The notes: a model not told the origin generated them from the sequence alone. 64,000 bases of DNA from Massilia sp. H-1 (GCA_024703915.1 CP087969.1:4340001-4404000), one strand, 5' to 3'; shown: positions 50,661 to 61,042, numbered from the stretch's first letter. A program made the numbers and translations.

Positions 50661-52339
50661 CTAGACCGGTATGTCGATGCAGATGGCGGTGTGGCCGGGG
50701 CTGCGCTGTTCGATGTTGACCGTGCCGCCCAGCGAGAGCGTGCGCTCGCAGATCGAGACGGGCGTGAACTCGGGCGCCTGCGGGCCATCGTTCGGATTTT
50801 CGATTTCGATGTTCAAGCTTTCATTGTCGCAGCGCAGGCGCACCCAGGCGCGGCGCGCGGCCGTGTGCTTGCGGATGTTGCTGATGCCTTCGCTGATCAG
50901 GTGCACCGCGGCGGCCGCCAGGCGGTCGCCGATTTCGACCCGCACCGGCATCTCGAGCGCGATGTCGATCCCGTAAATGAGGCGCACCTGGCGCACGTGG
51001 TGGCGCAGGGCGCCGTAGAACAGGGGCTCGCTCATGCTCGATTCCTTGGTGAAGCCGCCCACGTAGTGGCGCAGGTCGCGCACCACCTGGGCCGTCATCG
51101 AAGCGAGGGTATCGAGTTCCTCGAACAGGGGATTGTCGGGCGCGGTCTTGGCGCGCAGGGCCGTGAGCGTGTGCGACAGGCCGATATACGGCTGCACGGT
51201 CGAGTCGTGCAGGTCGCGCGAAATCTTGCGCCGCTCGCGCAGCGCCGCCTCGCTGGCCAGACGGTCGAGCAGGTAAATGTTTTCCAGCACCGGCACCACC
51301 TGGGCCGCGATCTGGCACAGGAACAGCACGTCGGCGCGGTGTAGTTGCAGCGGTCCGAGGCCATGAAGGCGCGCCCCTCGCTGTTCTGGATCGACAGCGG
51401 GGTGCTGATGAAGGAGCGCACTTCGAGCATCTCGGCCAGCCGTTCATGCCGGCGTCGCTGGGGCAGTCGCGCCATTGGGCATGCTCCAGGTCGTAGTAGG
51501 AGAAATTGCCGCCGCGCCCGCGCCAGGGCATGCCGCCGCTGGTAGCTAACACCGGCATGCCTAAGTAGCAGCGACATCAGCAGCGGCCCGGTGGCGTCCT
51601 GGCCGCCCTGCTCGGGCAGGTCGGCCACGCGCGCCCCCGCCTCATTGATGATGCGCAGCACCCAGCGCGGGGAGGGCAGGCGGCGGCTGACCATCACGCA
51701 GGAACTGCCGTGGAAGTAGCGCCTTACCTGCTGCATGACATCGGTGATCGTGTGCTCGACGCCGAAGCGGGGATTCGACAGGCGGCTGACCTCGCGCAGC
51801 AGGGCCAGCCATTGGCGTTTCTGGGTCAGATTGGCTTCGCCCCAGCGCGCGATCATGTAGCCGAGCGCGAGCAGGAAGGCGGCGCGCAGCAGCACTTGCA
51901 GCAGCTGGGCCGAACTGGTGGCCGAATGGGCGGTCAGCGAAAACAGGACCGCCGAGGCCAGCGTGACGCGGGCGCCCTCGTCGAAACCGTAGCGGAACGA
52001 GGTGACCAGGATCGAAAAGAAGTAAAACATGAAGAACAGGCTGGAATTGCCGCCGGTCATGAACACCAGCAGGGTGTACCAGGCCAGGTCGATCCAGGTG
52101 GTGACGGTGCCCTGGGGCGCCAGGCGGCGCGCATGGGCCATCACGTACAGGATCACATTGTGGATGGTGAAGCCGGAAAAGATCAGCCAGCCGAAGGACG
52201 GCATCTTTTGCACGATGGCCGGGTCCATCACCACCGTGATCAGGGTCGAGGCGGCCAGCACCAGGCGCACGGTGCCGACAATCGGCGCGCTGTCCTCATC
52301 GGCAAAACCGTTGTCGAGGGCGATGCTGGCCATCTTCAT
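50661..52339 (-). CDS. Membrane sensor histidine kinase (HisKA_3 type)
   Basis: About 555 residues. N-terminal membrane domain with about six helices (LVLAASTLITVVM; the WLIFSGFTIHNVILYVM helix; AWYTLLVFMTGG; SLFFMFYFFSILVTSF; ASAVLFSLTAHSA; VLLRAAFLLALGYMIA), then a GAF-like region. HisKA_3 box: ALRERRKISRDLHDSTVQPYIGLSHTL, with the phosphorylated His in RDLHDS. The HATPase_c follows (HLISEGISNIRKHTAARRAWV, as N box). Pairs with the LuxR-type regulator. The frame breaks near 51345, 51440, 51548-51568 and 51722. It lacks the usual CHASE/PAS input domains; the membrane region probably senses an envelope or energy cue. Confidence 0.85.
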
Positions 52340-52698
52340 GGATGGCCTCCCGCCGCTGTGCGCAGCCGGTCTGGTCTCGGGTCAGTCACTATCGTGTCCA
52401 CGCGATCACCTGTATCCAAACATGGGGGCGGCGCAGGGCGCAGCCGTATGGTTGTTCTGAGTGAACTATACCATCGGGCCTTATTAAAAAGGTATTTCAT
52501 GTAGGTTTTTTCCTACAATACACGAGAGTGTCTCATAGGGGAAACGCTGTGTACTTTGGCAATAATTGCGTCCGTGAATCATCGCCAGGCCCTTGCCTGA
52601 TGGATGTCATAAAGGCAAGTTCAGTTCCTTAATGTTCGACAAGCAGGGGCTTAACCGCTAAACTACCGACCACTGAGAATGCCGCAGAAGGAGAATGT
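52340..52698. other. Non-coding 359-base divergent promoter region
   Basis: Between the sensor kinase (-) and accD (+). Contains the hairpin TGTAGG-T6-CCTACA at 52500-52517. The accD RBS (GAAGGAGAA) lies at 52686-52694. No ORF with coding character was found. Confidence 0.5.
52500..52517. promoter_or_regulatory. Inverted repeat TGTAGG-TTTTTT-CCTACA
   Basis: Six-base arms around six T, sharing GTAGG/CCTAC with the palindrome at 15900-15915. It lies 160 bp upstream of the sensor kinase start and 180 bp upstream of accD. Possible operator for one of the LuxR/NarL-type regulators. Confidence 0.35.
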
Positions 52699-53570
52699 AT
52701 GAGTTGGCTGGAAAAACTGCTGCCCCCCGAATTCAGCGCTCCGACGCTGGCGCCCGCAAGACCATGCCCGAAGGCCTGTGGGTCAAGTGCCCGTCGTGCG
52801 AAGCGGTGCTGTACCGTACCGACCTGGAATCGAACCTGCATGTTTGCCCGAAATGCAGCCATCACATGCGCATCCGCGCCCGCGAACGCCTCGACGGCTT
52901 GCTCGACGAAGGCGGCCGCTATGAAATCGGCCAGGAAACGCTGCCGGTCGATACGCTCAAGTTCAAGGACAGCAAGAAGTATCCTGACCGCCTCAAGGCT
53001 GCCATGGATGCGACCGGCGAAACCGACGCCCTGATCGTGCTGGGCGGCTCCATCATGAGCCTGCCGGTGGTCGTGGCCTGCTTCGAATTCGAATTCATGG
53101 GCGGCTCCATGGGCTCGGTGGTCGGCGAGCGCTTCGTGCGCGGCGCCCAGATCGCCCTCGAGCAAAAGTGCCGTTCATTTGCATCACCGCCACCGGTGGC
53201 GCGCGCATGCAGGAAGGCTTGCTCTCGCTCATGCAGATGGCCAAGACGACCGCCATGCTGACCAAGCTGTCCGAGAAAAAGCTGCCTTTCATTAGCGTGC
53301 TGACCGATCCGACCATGGGTGGCGTGTCCGCCTCGTTCGCCTTCATGGGCGACGTGGTGATCGCCGAGCCGAAGGCGCTGATCGGCTTTGCTTAGCCCGC
53401 GCGTGATCGAGAACACCGTGCGCGAGAAGCTGCCTGAAGGCTTCCAGCGCGCCGAGTTCCTGGTCACCAAGGGCGCGGTCGACATGATCGTCGACCGCCG
53501 CAAGATGCGCGAAGAAATCGCGCGCCTGCTGGCGCTGCTGCAAGACCAGGCTGCCGAAGTCATCGCTTAA
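52699..53570 (+). CDS. accD: Acetyl-CoA carboxylase carboxyltransferase subunit beta
   Basis: Transfers CO2 from carboxybiotin to acetyl-CoA with AccA. MSWLEKLLPP start, Zn-finger KCPSCEAVLYRTDLESNLHVCPKCSHHMRI (four Cys), FKDSKKYPDRL, AFEFEFMGGSMGSVVG-type core (here CFEFEFMGGSMGSVVGERF), TGGARMQEGLLSLMQMAKT, PFISVLTDPTMGGVSASFAFMGDVVIAEPKALIGFA. About 290 residues. An essential gene, yet broken near 52729, 53166 and at 53389-53397 (GCTTAGCCC where Ala-Gly-Pro is invariant). ATG 52699 has RBS AAGGAG. Confidence 0.94.
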
Positions 53571-53584
53571 ATCAAGACGCACTC

Positions 53585-53640
53585 CCGGCGGCCCGGGGCG
53601 CGAGGTGGATCCACCTCGCGCCCCGGGCCGCCGGTGTTTT
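53585..53640 (+). terminator. 50-base perfect palindrome and T-run after accD
   Basis: 53585-53634 is a perfect 25+25-base inverted repeat with no loop (centre GGATCC), followed by TGTTTTC. Its position 15 bases after accD fits a terminator, but the length and perfection are unusual. Confidence 0.75.
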
Positions 53641-53656
53641 CACCCGACGGTTCCCT

Positions 53657-54960
53657 ATGTCCCACTTACCCACCACCTTGCCCGCCTGGCTGGCCCTGCT
53701 TGAATCGCGCCACGCCGAAGTCCACATCGACATGGGCCTGGACCGCGTGCGCGGTCAAGGAGCGCATGGCGCTCGCGTTTTCCTGCCCCGTCATCATGGT
53801 GGCCGGGACCAACGGCAAGGGCTCGACCTGCGCCATGCTCGAAGCGATCCTGCTGCGCGCCGGCTACAAGGTGGGCCTGTACATCAAGCCCCATTTCCTC
53901 GACTTCAACGAACGGGCCCGCATCGGCGGCGAGCTGGCCAGCGACGCGGCCCTGGTGGCCAGCTTCAACGCGGTCGAAGCCGTCCGCGCCGACACCGACC
54001 TGACCTATTTCAGATTCACCACCCTGGCCATCATGCATTTGCTGGCCTAAGCAGCGGCATCGATGTGGCGATCCTGGAAGTGGGCCTGGGCGGGCGCCTG
54101 GACGCGGTCAACGTGATCGACGCCGACGTGGCCATCGTCACCTCGGTCGACATCGACCACACCGACTACCTGGGCGACACGCGCGAAAAGATCGGTTTCG
54201 AGAAAGCCTAAGCATCTTCCGGCCGGGCAAGGCTGCCATTTGCAGCGACCCGGTGCCATCGGCGTCCCTGGTCGCCCATGCCGAAGCGATCGGCGCCGAC
54301 CTGTGGCTGCTGGGGCGCGACTTCAATTATTCTGGCGACAAGCAGCAATGGAATTACGGCGGGCGCGGCCAGCGCCGCAACTCGCTGGCCTATCCCGGCC
54401 TGCGCGGCGCCAACCAGCTGCTCAATGCCTCGGCCGCCCTGGCCGCGCTCGAAGTGCTGCGCATGGAATTGCCGGTCGGCGCACAGGAAGTGCGCACCGG
54501 CCTGGTCGTGGTCGAATTGCCGGGCCGTTTCCAGGTCCTGCCGGGACGCCCGACCGTGGTCCTGGACGTGGCGCACAACCCGCACGCGGCCTCGGCCCTG
54601 GCCCTGAACCTGGGCAATATGGGCTTCCACCGCTACACCTACGCCGTGTTCGGCATCATGCAGGACAAGGACATCGAGGGCGTGATCGCGCCCATGGCCC
54701 AGTACGTCGACCACTGGTGCGTGGCCGACCTGCCGTCGCCCCGTTCGGCCGATGCCGCCACCCTGGCGACGCGCCTGGCCGCGCTGCCGTGCATAAGCGA
54801 CGCCAAACCGGACGAACGCAGTGCGCAAAGCTTCCCCGATCCGGGCGCCGCTTTTGCAAATGCGATGAGCCGGGCCGGGGAGAATGATAGAATTGTGGTC
54901 TTTGGTTCCTTCTACACCGTCGCCGGTGTGATGGCTGCCCGAAAAACCTCACCACAGTGA
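53657..54960 (+). CDS. folC: Dihydrofolate/folylpolyglutamate synthase
   Basis: Adds glutamate to dihydropteroate and folates. P-loop VIMVAGTNGKGSTCAMLEAILLRAGYKVGLY, FNERARIGGELAS, VAILEVGLGGRLDAVNVIDADVAIVTSVDIDHTDYLGDTREKIGFEKAGI, and C-terminal GRPTVVLDVAHNPHAASAL, VFGIMQDKDIEGVI, IVVFGSFYTVAGVM. About 430 residues. The frame breaks near 53750, 54047-54054 and 54208-54214 (GCCTAAGC). Confidence 0.92.
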
Positions 54961-54970
54961 AGAAAAACGC

Positions 54971-55893
54971 ATGGGCTTGTTCTCGTTCTTAAGTAAAAAC
55001 AAGCAAGAATCCGCTGGCGAAACCAGCGGCTATGTTTCCACGACGATGACGACGCCGTTGCTGCGCCCAGGCCCGCTCCAAGCGTGCTTCGAGCAGCCGG
55101 CAGAACCGGCGGCCCGGCGTGGCAAGGCGGCGCGCGCCGCTGCCGACGACCCGGTCCTGCCCGAGAAAAAACGCGCAGGCGCCTGGTTGGCGCCGTCGCG
55201 CTGGCGCTGGCCGTGGCCATCGGCCTGCCCATGATCCTCGATTCCGAGCCCAAGCCGCTGGCCACCGATATCGACATCCGCATTCCTTCCAAAGACAAGG
55301 CGCTTAGCCCAGGCCCAGCCGCACCGCGAGGCGCGCCCGGCGGCCCCGGTTGCCGCTGCCGATTCGCTCGACAAGCGCGAGGAAATTGTCGACGCGGCCA
55401 AGGTGGCCACGGTGTCGACCGCGCCGGTGCCGCTGGTGACCGTGCCGCGCGCCGAGCTCAAGCTTCTACCGACGCCAAACCGGCCGACGTCAAGCTTCTA
55501 AGCCGCCAGGCACGAGACCAAGCCGCCCGTCAAAACGGCCGACAAGACGGCCGACAAGCCAAGCGACAAGATCGCCGACAAGCCGCCCGTCAAGTCGGCC
55601 CCGCACCGAAGCCCAGCCGGACGCCGCGCGCCCTCGCGATCCTCGAAGACAAGCCGCTGCTTAAGCACCGGTGGCGCAAAAATACATCGTCCAAGTGGCC
55701 GCGCTGGCCAGCCAGGAAAAAGCCAATGAACTGCAGACCCGCCTGAAGGAAGTGAAGCATCCCCGCCTTCACCCAGAAGGGGAGCGGCGAACTGGTGCGG
55801 GTGCGGGTCGGTCCGTTCAGCAAGGACGAAGGCGAGAAAGTGCGCGTCCGGCTGAGCAAGCTCGGCCTGTCCGGCAGCCTGGTTCCGAACTGA
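54971..55893 (+). CDS. SPOR-domain cell-division protein (DedD/FtsN-like)
   Basis: About 305 residues. Cytoplasmic N terminus, a TM helix (RRRLVGAVALALAVAIGLPMIL), a long Lys/Pro/Asp-rich periplasmic linker with imperfect repeats of KTADK/KPSDK/KIADKPP, and the SPOR domain YIVQVAALASQEKANELQTRLKEAG...GELVRVRVGPFSKDEGEKVRVRLSKLGL. The SPOR domain binds denuded glycans at the septum. Normal neighbour of folC and cvpA. The frame breaks near 55180, 55302-55309, 55320, 55465-55471, 55493-55503 (a GCTTCTA variant), 55612, 55659-55666 and 55762. Confidence 0.87.
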
Positions 55894-55912
55894 TCAATAA
55901 GGCAGGCGCGGC

Positions 55913-56404
55913 GTGACGATTTTCGACTATTTGGTCCTGTTTATTCTGATTGCATCGATTGTCATCAGCATGCTGCGCGGCCTGATGAAGGAAATTTTGT
56001 CGCTGGTGAGCTGGATCGTCGCCTTCGTGGTGGCCAATATGTTCAGGGGGCGACCTGGCGCCGCTGCTGCCGGGCGCCATACCCGGCGCGGCCCTGCGCC
56101 TGATCGTGGCCTTCCTGATCCTGTTCATCGGCGTGCGCCTGCTGATGGGCCTGCTGATGATGGCGGTGGACGCGGCCATCAATGCCGCCGGACTGACGCT
56201 GGCCGACCGCGGCCTGGGCGGCCTGTTCGGCCTGGCGCGCGGGATCGTGATCGTATTGGTAGAAGCGTGATGCTGGCCGGGATGACGGATTTGCCCAAAC
56301 AAGATTTTTGGAAGCATGCGTTGCTCAGTCCGATGGCCGAAACCGGCGCCCGCACTGTTCAGCCCTTCCTGCCTGCGGATATCACGCGGCACGTACAGTT
56401 TTAA
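55913..56404 (+). CDS. cvpA: CvpA-family inner-membrane protein
   Basis: About 163 residues with four TM helices (FDYLVLFILIASIVISMLRGLMKEILSLVSWIVAFVVA; the ALRLIVAFLILFIGVRLLMGLLM helix; the ADRGLGGLFGLARGIVIVL helix). GLMKEILSLVSWI is the CvpA signature. In E. coli linked to colicin V production and purF expression. GTG start 19 bp after the SPOR gene. The frame breaks near 56045 and 56262. Confidence 0.9.
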   Translation: MTIFDYLVLFILIASIVISMLRGLMKEILSLVSWIVAFVVANMFRGRPGAAAAGRHTRRGPAPDRGLPDPVHRRAPADGPADDGGGRGHQCRRTDAGRPRPGRPVRPGARDRDRIGRSVMLAGMTDLPKQDFWKHALLSPMAETGARTVQPFLPADITRHVQF

Positions 56405-56443
56405 TGAATTTTAAATCAGCAGTACCCTCTTCAGGAGCGCACC

Positions 56444-57964
56444 ATGTGTGGCATCGTCGGCGTCGTCTCGCATAATCCCGTCAATCAGCTGTTATATGAC
56501 GCATTGCTGCTGCTGCAGCATCGCGGTCAGGATGCGGCGGGCATTGCAACCAATCACAGCAGTATGTTTTCCATGCACAAGGCCAACGGCCTCGTGCGTG
56601 ACGTTTTCCGCACGCGCAATATGCGTTCGCTGCAAGGCAATTCGGGCATCGGCCACTGCCGCTATCCGACCGCCGGTTCCTCGTCGGAAGAAGAAGCGCA
56701 GCCGTTCTACGTCAACGCCCCGTTCGGGATCACGCTGGCGCACAACGGCAACCTGACCAATCAGGCCCAGCTCAAGTCGGAAATGTTCCGCAATGACCGC
56801 CGCCACATCAACACCGATTCCGATTCCGAAGTGCTGCTCAACGTGCTGGCCCACGAAATCCAGGAATCGACCACCGGCTTCACGCTCGATCCGGACGCCG
56901 TGTTCAAGGCGGTCGCCGCCGTGCACCGGCGCGTGCGCGGCGCCTACGCCGTCGTCGCCCAGATCGCTTAGCCACGGCCTGCTGGCCTTCCGCGACCCGT
57001 TCGGCATCCGTCCCCTGTGCATCGGCATCAACGAGACCGAGCAAGGCACCGAATACCTGATCGCCAGCGAATCGGTGGCGCTCGAAGGCATGGGCTTCCG
57101 CTTCCTGCGCGACATCGCGCCGGGCGAAGCGATCTTCATCGACAACGACAGCAAGCTGCATGAAAAGCAGTGCGCCGACAATCCCTCGCTCAACCCCTGC
57201 GCCTTCGAGTACGTGTACCTGGCGCGCCCGGATTCGATCCTGGACGGCGCCTCGGTGTACGCCACCCGCCTGAAAATGGGCGAATACCTGGCCGACAAAG
57301 TGCGCAGCCAGTTCAAGTCGGGCGAGATCGACGTCGTCATGCCGATTCCCGACTCCTCGCGTCCGGCCGCGATCCAGCTCGCGCTCAAGCTGGGCGTCGA
57401 ATACCGCGAAGGCTTCATCAAGAACCGCTACATCGGCCGCACCTTCCTGATGCCGGGCCAGGCCATCCGCCGCAAATCGGTGCGCCAGAAGCTCAATGCG
57501 ATCGGCTCCGAATTCAAGGGCAAGAACGTGCTGCTGGTGGACGACTCGATCGTGCGCGGCACCACCAGCCGCGAGATCGTCAACATGGCGCGCGAAGCCG
57601 GTGCACGCAACGTCTTCTTCGCCTCGGCCGCGCCGCCGGTGATCTTCCCGAACGTGTACGGGATCGACATGCCGACCCAGACGAACTGATCGCCTACGGC
57701 CGCAGCACCGAAGAAGTGTGCCGCGAAATCACCGCCGACGCCCTGGTGTACCAGGACGTGGACGCGCTCAAGCGCTCGATCTCGGACTGCAATCCGGTGC
57801 TGCAGAACTTCGAAGCGTCCTGCTTTGACGGCATCTACGTGACCGGCGACGTGACCCCGGCCTACCTGGACCAGCTCGAATATGCGCGCCACCATCCGAA
57901 GGCCGCGCCGCTCGAAGACGCCGCGCGCACCCAGCTGAACCTGAACCTGGCGGCAGCCGAGTAA
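56444..57964 (+). CDS. purF: Amidophosphoribosyltransferase
   Basis: First committed step of purine synthesis. Nucleophile Cys2 (MCGIVGVV), glutaminase residues QHRGQDAAGI, GIGHCRYPTAGSSS, AHNGNLTN, and the PRPP loop KNVLLVDDSIVRGTTSREIVNMAREAGARNV; C-terminal PNVYGIDMPTQTELIAYGR, then EASCFDGIYVTGDVTPAYL. About 505 residues. The frame breaks at 56966-56974 (GCTTAGCC for Ala-Gly) and near 57680. It follows cvpA, and the two are cotranscribed. Confidence 0.94.
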
Positions 57965-57969
57965 GGATC

Positions 57970-59211
57970 ATGAGCGAGAAAAAGAGCTACGGCTTTACCA
58001 CGACGACACTGCACAGCGACCGTCAGAAGCCGATCGAGCACGGCTCGCTGCACAAGCCGCTGCACACCTCGGTCGCCTTTGGCTACGAGGACGCGCGCCA
58101 GCTGGCGTCCGTCTTCCAGGGCAAGGAGCCGGGCTTCCGCTACGGCCGTCAGGGCAACCCGACCATCTCGGCGCTGGAAGAAAAAATCACGCGCATGGAA
58201 GACGGCGTGGCCACGATCTGCTTTGCGACCGGGATGGGCGCCATTGGCGCCGTGTTCCAGGCGCTGCTGAAGGCGGGCGACCATGTCGTGTCCTCGTCCT
58301 TCCTGTTCGGGAACACCAACAGCCTGTGGCAGACGGTGGCGGGGCAGGGCGTGGGCGTCGATTTCGTCGACGCCACCGACGTGCGCCATGTCGAAGCGGC
58401 GCTCAAGCCCGAGACGCGGATCGTGTTCGTCGAGACCATCGCCAACCCGCGCACCCAAGTGGCCGACCTGGCCCGGATCGGCGCGCTGTGCAAGGCGCGC
58501 GGCATCCTGTACGTGGTCGACAACACCATGACCACGCCCTACCTGTTCCGTCCCAAGGCGGTCGGTGCGGGGCTGGTGGTCAACGCGCTGACCAAATCGA
58601 TCGGCGGCCATGGCAATGCGCTGGGCGGCAGCCTGACCGACACCGGCGTGTACGACTGGACCGCGTATCCGAACATCGCCGCCAACTACCAGCGCAATCC
58701 GGCGCCGCAGTGGGGCATGGCGCAGGTACGGGCCAAGGGGCTGCGCGACTTCGGCGCCTCGCTGGGACCGGAAGCGGCGCATCACATCGCCGTTGGCGCC
58801 GAGACGCTGGCGCTGCGCATGGAGCGCACCTCGTCGAACGCGCTGGCGCTGGCGACCATGCTAGAAGCTGACGACCGTGTGGCTGCCGTGCATTACCCTG
58901 GGCTGGCATCGCATCCCCAGCACGGGATCGCGCGCGACCTGTTCCGGGCGTATGGCAGCCTGTTCAGTTTCGAGCTGAAGGACGGGATCGACTGCTTCGA
59001 CTACCTGAACCGGCTCCGGATTGCCATCTCGGCCAGCAACCTGGGCGACACGCGCACGCTGGTGATTCCGGTCGCGCATACCATCTTCTTCGAGATGGGC
59101 GCCGAGCGGCGCGCCAGCATGGGCATTGCCGAATCGCTGATCCGGGTATCGGTGGGCATCGAAGACCAGGCCGACCTGCTGTCCGACTTCGGCGCCGCCC
59201 TCCAGCCGTAA
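57970..59211 (+). CDS. Cystathionine gamma-synthase/O-succinylhomoserine sulfhydrylase family protein
   Basis: PLP-dependent trans-sulfuration-type enzyme, 413 residues, intact. YGRQGNPTISALEEKITRMEDGVATICFATGMGAIGAVFQ, IVFVETIANPRTQVADL, ILYVVDNTMTTPYLFRP, and the PLP Lys in NALTKSIGGHGNALGGSL. C-terminal LRIAISASNLGDTRTLVIPVAHTIFFEMGAERRASMGIAESLIRVSVGIED is conserved. It sits six bases after purF, the usual betaproteobacterial neighbour (often called metZ). Whether it uses sulfide or cysteine cannot be told from sequence. Confidence 0.9.
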   Translation: MSEKKSYGFTTTTLHSDRQKPIEHGSLHKPLHTSVAFGYEDARQLASVFQGKEPGFRYGRQGNPTISALEEKITRMEDGVATICFATGMGAIGAVFQALLKAGDHVVSSSFLFGNTNSLWQTVAGQGVGVDFVDATDVRHVEAALKPETRIVFVETIANPRTQVADLARIGALCKARGILYVVDNTMTTPYLFRPKAVGAGLVVNALTKSIGGHGNALGGSLTDTGVYDWTAYPNIAANYQRNPAPQWGMAQVRAKGLRDFGASLGPEAAHHIAVGAETLALRMERTSSNALALATMLEADDRVAAVHYPGLASHPQHGIARDLFRAYGSLFSFELKDGIDCFDYLNRLRIAISASNLGDTRTLVIPVAHTIFFEMGAERRASMGIAESLIRVSVGIEDQADLLSDFGAALQP

Positions 59212-59220
59212 TTTTCCCAA

Positions 59221-59280
59221 AAACAGGGTCAGACCTCCATTCTGAAACAATTTCAGAATGGAGGTCTGACCCCGTTTTTT
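59221..59280. repeat. Long inverted repeat with GGGTCAGACCTCC motif (copy 1), terminator-like
   Basis: Perfect 22-base arms (59226-59247 and 59251-59272) around CAA, framed by A-run and T-run, directly after the sulfhydrylase gene. The word GGGTCAGACCTCCATT recurs at 59349-59364 in a second, less perfect hairpin. Functions as a bidirectional terminator. Confidence 0.85.
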
Positions 59281-59345
59281 CACTATGAGCGGCCGGTTTT
59301 CCGCGCGGCCGCGCATCGGCACATCTGCCCCTCTCCTATGACAAT

Positions 59346-59396
59346 GCGGGGTCAGACCTCCATTTCGCAATTGTTTCAGAATTGAGCTGACCCCGC
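59346..59396. repeat. Second copy of GGGTCAGACCTCC inverted-repeat element
   Basis: Ten-base terminal arms GCGGGGTCAG and CTGACCCCGC flank an interior that resembles copy 1 but is rearranged (CCATTTCGCAATTGTTTCAGAATTGAG). It lies four bases from the end of the convergent peptidase gene. Two copies within 180 bases suggest a dispersed repeat family. Confidence 0.7.
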
Positions 59397-59399
59397 TGT

Positions 59400-60868
59400 T
59401 CAATATGGGTTGCCGAAGATGGCGCAGTAGCGCTGGCGCGCTTGCGGCGTCGCGCCGGGGTCGGGCAGGACGAAAGTTTCCGAGCAGGAGATATTGTTCC
59501 AGCTGCAGGCCGAGCGCGGCGAAGGTGGGGCGCTGGTCCGGCAGCGCGTCGCTGCGCACGATCTTGTCGAGCAGCGGGCCGATGTCGGTCCCGCCCACTT
59601 GGCGCGCCACCCGCACGATGTCGGCATAGCCGTAGTGCTTGCCGGGCGCGCCGAACTCGCCGTACAGCGCTTGCATCAGATCCGGCAAGCCGCGCTTGCC
59701 GCCCGTCGCGCGCCGCAGTTCCACATCGATGGCCAGCGCGGCCACGCTGCCGCCCCCGTACACCAGCAGCCAGTTCTTGTGCTTGTCTTTCGCCGCTTCC
59801 TGCACCGTGTCTTTCAGTCCCATCCCCATCCGGGCCACCGTTTGTCCGCGCGCCAGGTTTTCCAGGAACTGGCGCAGGTAGGCGCGGTCGACCAGGCCGT
59901 TGCGCGCCATCGTGGTCACGGTCAGGTAGTCGGTCACGCCTTCCTTGAACCATTCTTCGCGTCCGTCGGCTCACACCAGCGACACGCCGTTCCAGAAGTG
60001 AAGCAGTTCGTGCGCCACGACCCGGCCCCAGATCGGCCGCGTGGCGCGGTCGCCATGGCCGCGCAGGAACTGGCTGAAGCTGGCGGAGAAGGCGCCGCCG
60101 TCGCCGCTCTGGTTCTGGTTGATGATGATCAGGTAGCGCTTGGCCAGCGGCGCGGCGCCGAACAGGCTGCGGTAGCTCGCCAGCTGGCGCTCGATCAGTT
60201 CCTTGAAGACGGCGCTGCGGCCAGTATGGCTTGCCCATGACGAGCGACAATTCGATCCCGCCCGCGTGCAGGGTGTCGGCACGCGCGGTGCCGAAGAACA
60301 GGGCGTTGTTGACCAGGTCGCTTGTCGCTCTCGGCAGTAAAGCTGCTTGGCTGCTGGCGCCCTGGCGCCACGGGGTGTGCGCCTTCCAGCCTACTTAAGC
60401 AGGTCGATGTCGACCCGGGTCTGGCCGTGCATGGCGACGCCGGGCACGAGGAACAGGGCGTAGCCGGTGGCCATCAGCCCTTCGTCGGTATGGTAGGCGA
60501 CTTCTTCGCTGCCTTGCGGCCAGACGAACTGGTCGTGCGCCAGCCGCACGTCGTAGCTGAGCTTGAGGCGGCGGTTGCCGTCGACCTCGTATTCGCCTTC
60601 GCCCTTGTCGGTCACGGCCACGACGTTACCAGCGCCATCGCGCACGCTGAGCTGCTCGAGGAAATCGGCCTGGCCGTTCTTGAGCCCGGCCACGGGCGTG
60701 ACGTTGAACAGCGCCAGTTCGCGTCCTTCGACCCAGACCTCGGCTTCGACGTGGGCGCGGCTGGCATCGGCGTTGATGCTCAGGCGGTAGTGGTTGGGCT
60801 GGCCATCCCAGGCCTGGGCGTGGGTGGCGATCAGCAGGGCAAGGCTTATGGGCAAGTTGTTGGAGCAT
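59400..60868 (-). CDS. M61-like zinc aminopeptidase-type protein, exported
   Basis: About 485 residues. Signal peptide MLQQLA-(G)-SLALLIATHAQAW (break at 60845-60853, CCATAAGCC). An N-terminal beta domain (HYRLSINADASRAHVEAEVWVEG; FLEQLSVRDGAGNVVAV) is followed by the zinc site VVAHELLHFWNGVSLV and a downstream Glu in EEWFKEGVTDYLTV, the HExxH...E pattern of M1/M61 gluzincins. C-terminal helical domain (MGMGLKDTVQEAAKDKHKNWLLVYGGGSVAALAIDVELRRATGGKRGL). The frame breaks near 59485, 59968, 60225, 60325-60345 and 60393-60400. Probable role: periplasmic peptide degradation. The start is the ATG with GGAAATGACC just upstream. Confidence 0.8.
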
Positions 60869-61042
60869 GGTCATTTCCGTCAAAACAGGTCAATACAGGC
60901 AGTGTATGCCTGGCGCCGGTCGGGATGCCCGCGCTTTGCGACGGAAACGGTGATTTGCGCGACGAAACAGGGGGTGCTTGAGCTTCGCGCCGGGGCGCGC
61001 CGGGTTATGATCTGCGTTCCGACTTTTCCGCCCGATTGCGCC

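Noticed and set aside
53283..53300. CATTAGCG in accD as another instance of the error signature
   Set aside because: Here ATT AGC encodes the conserved Ile-Ser of PFISVLTDP in frame; it is genuine sequence.
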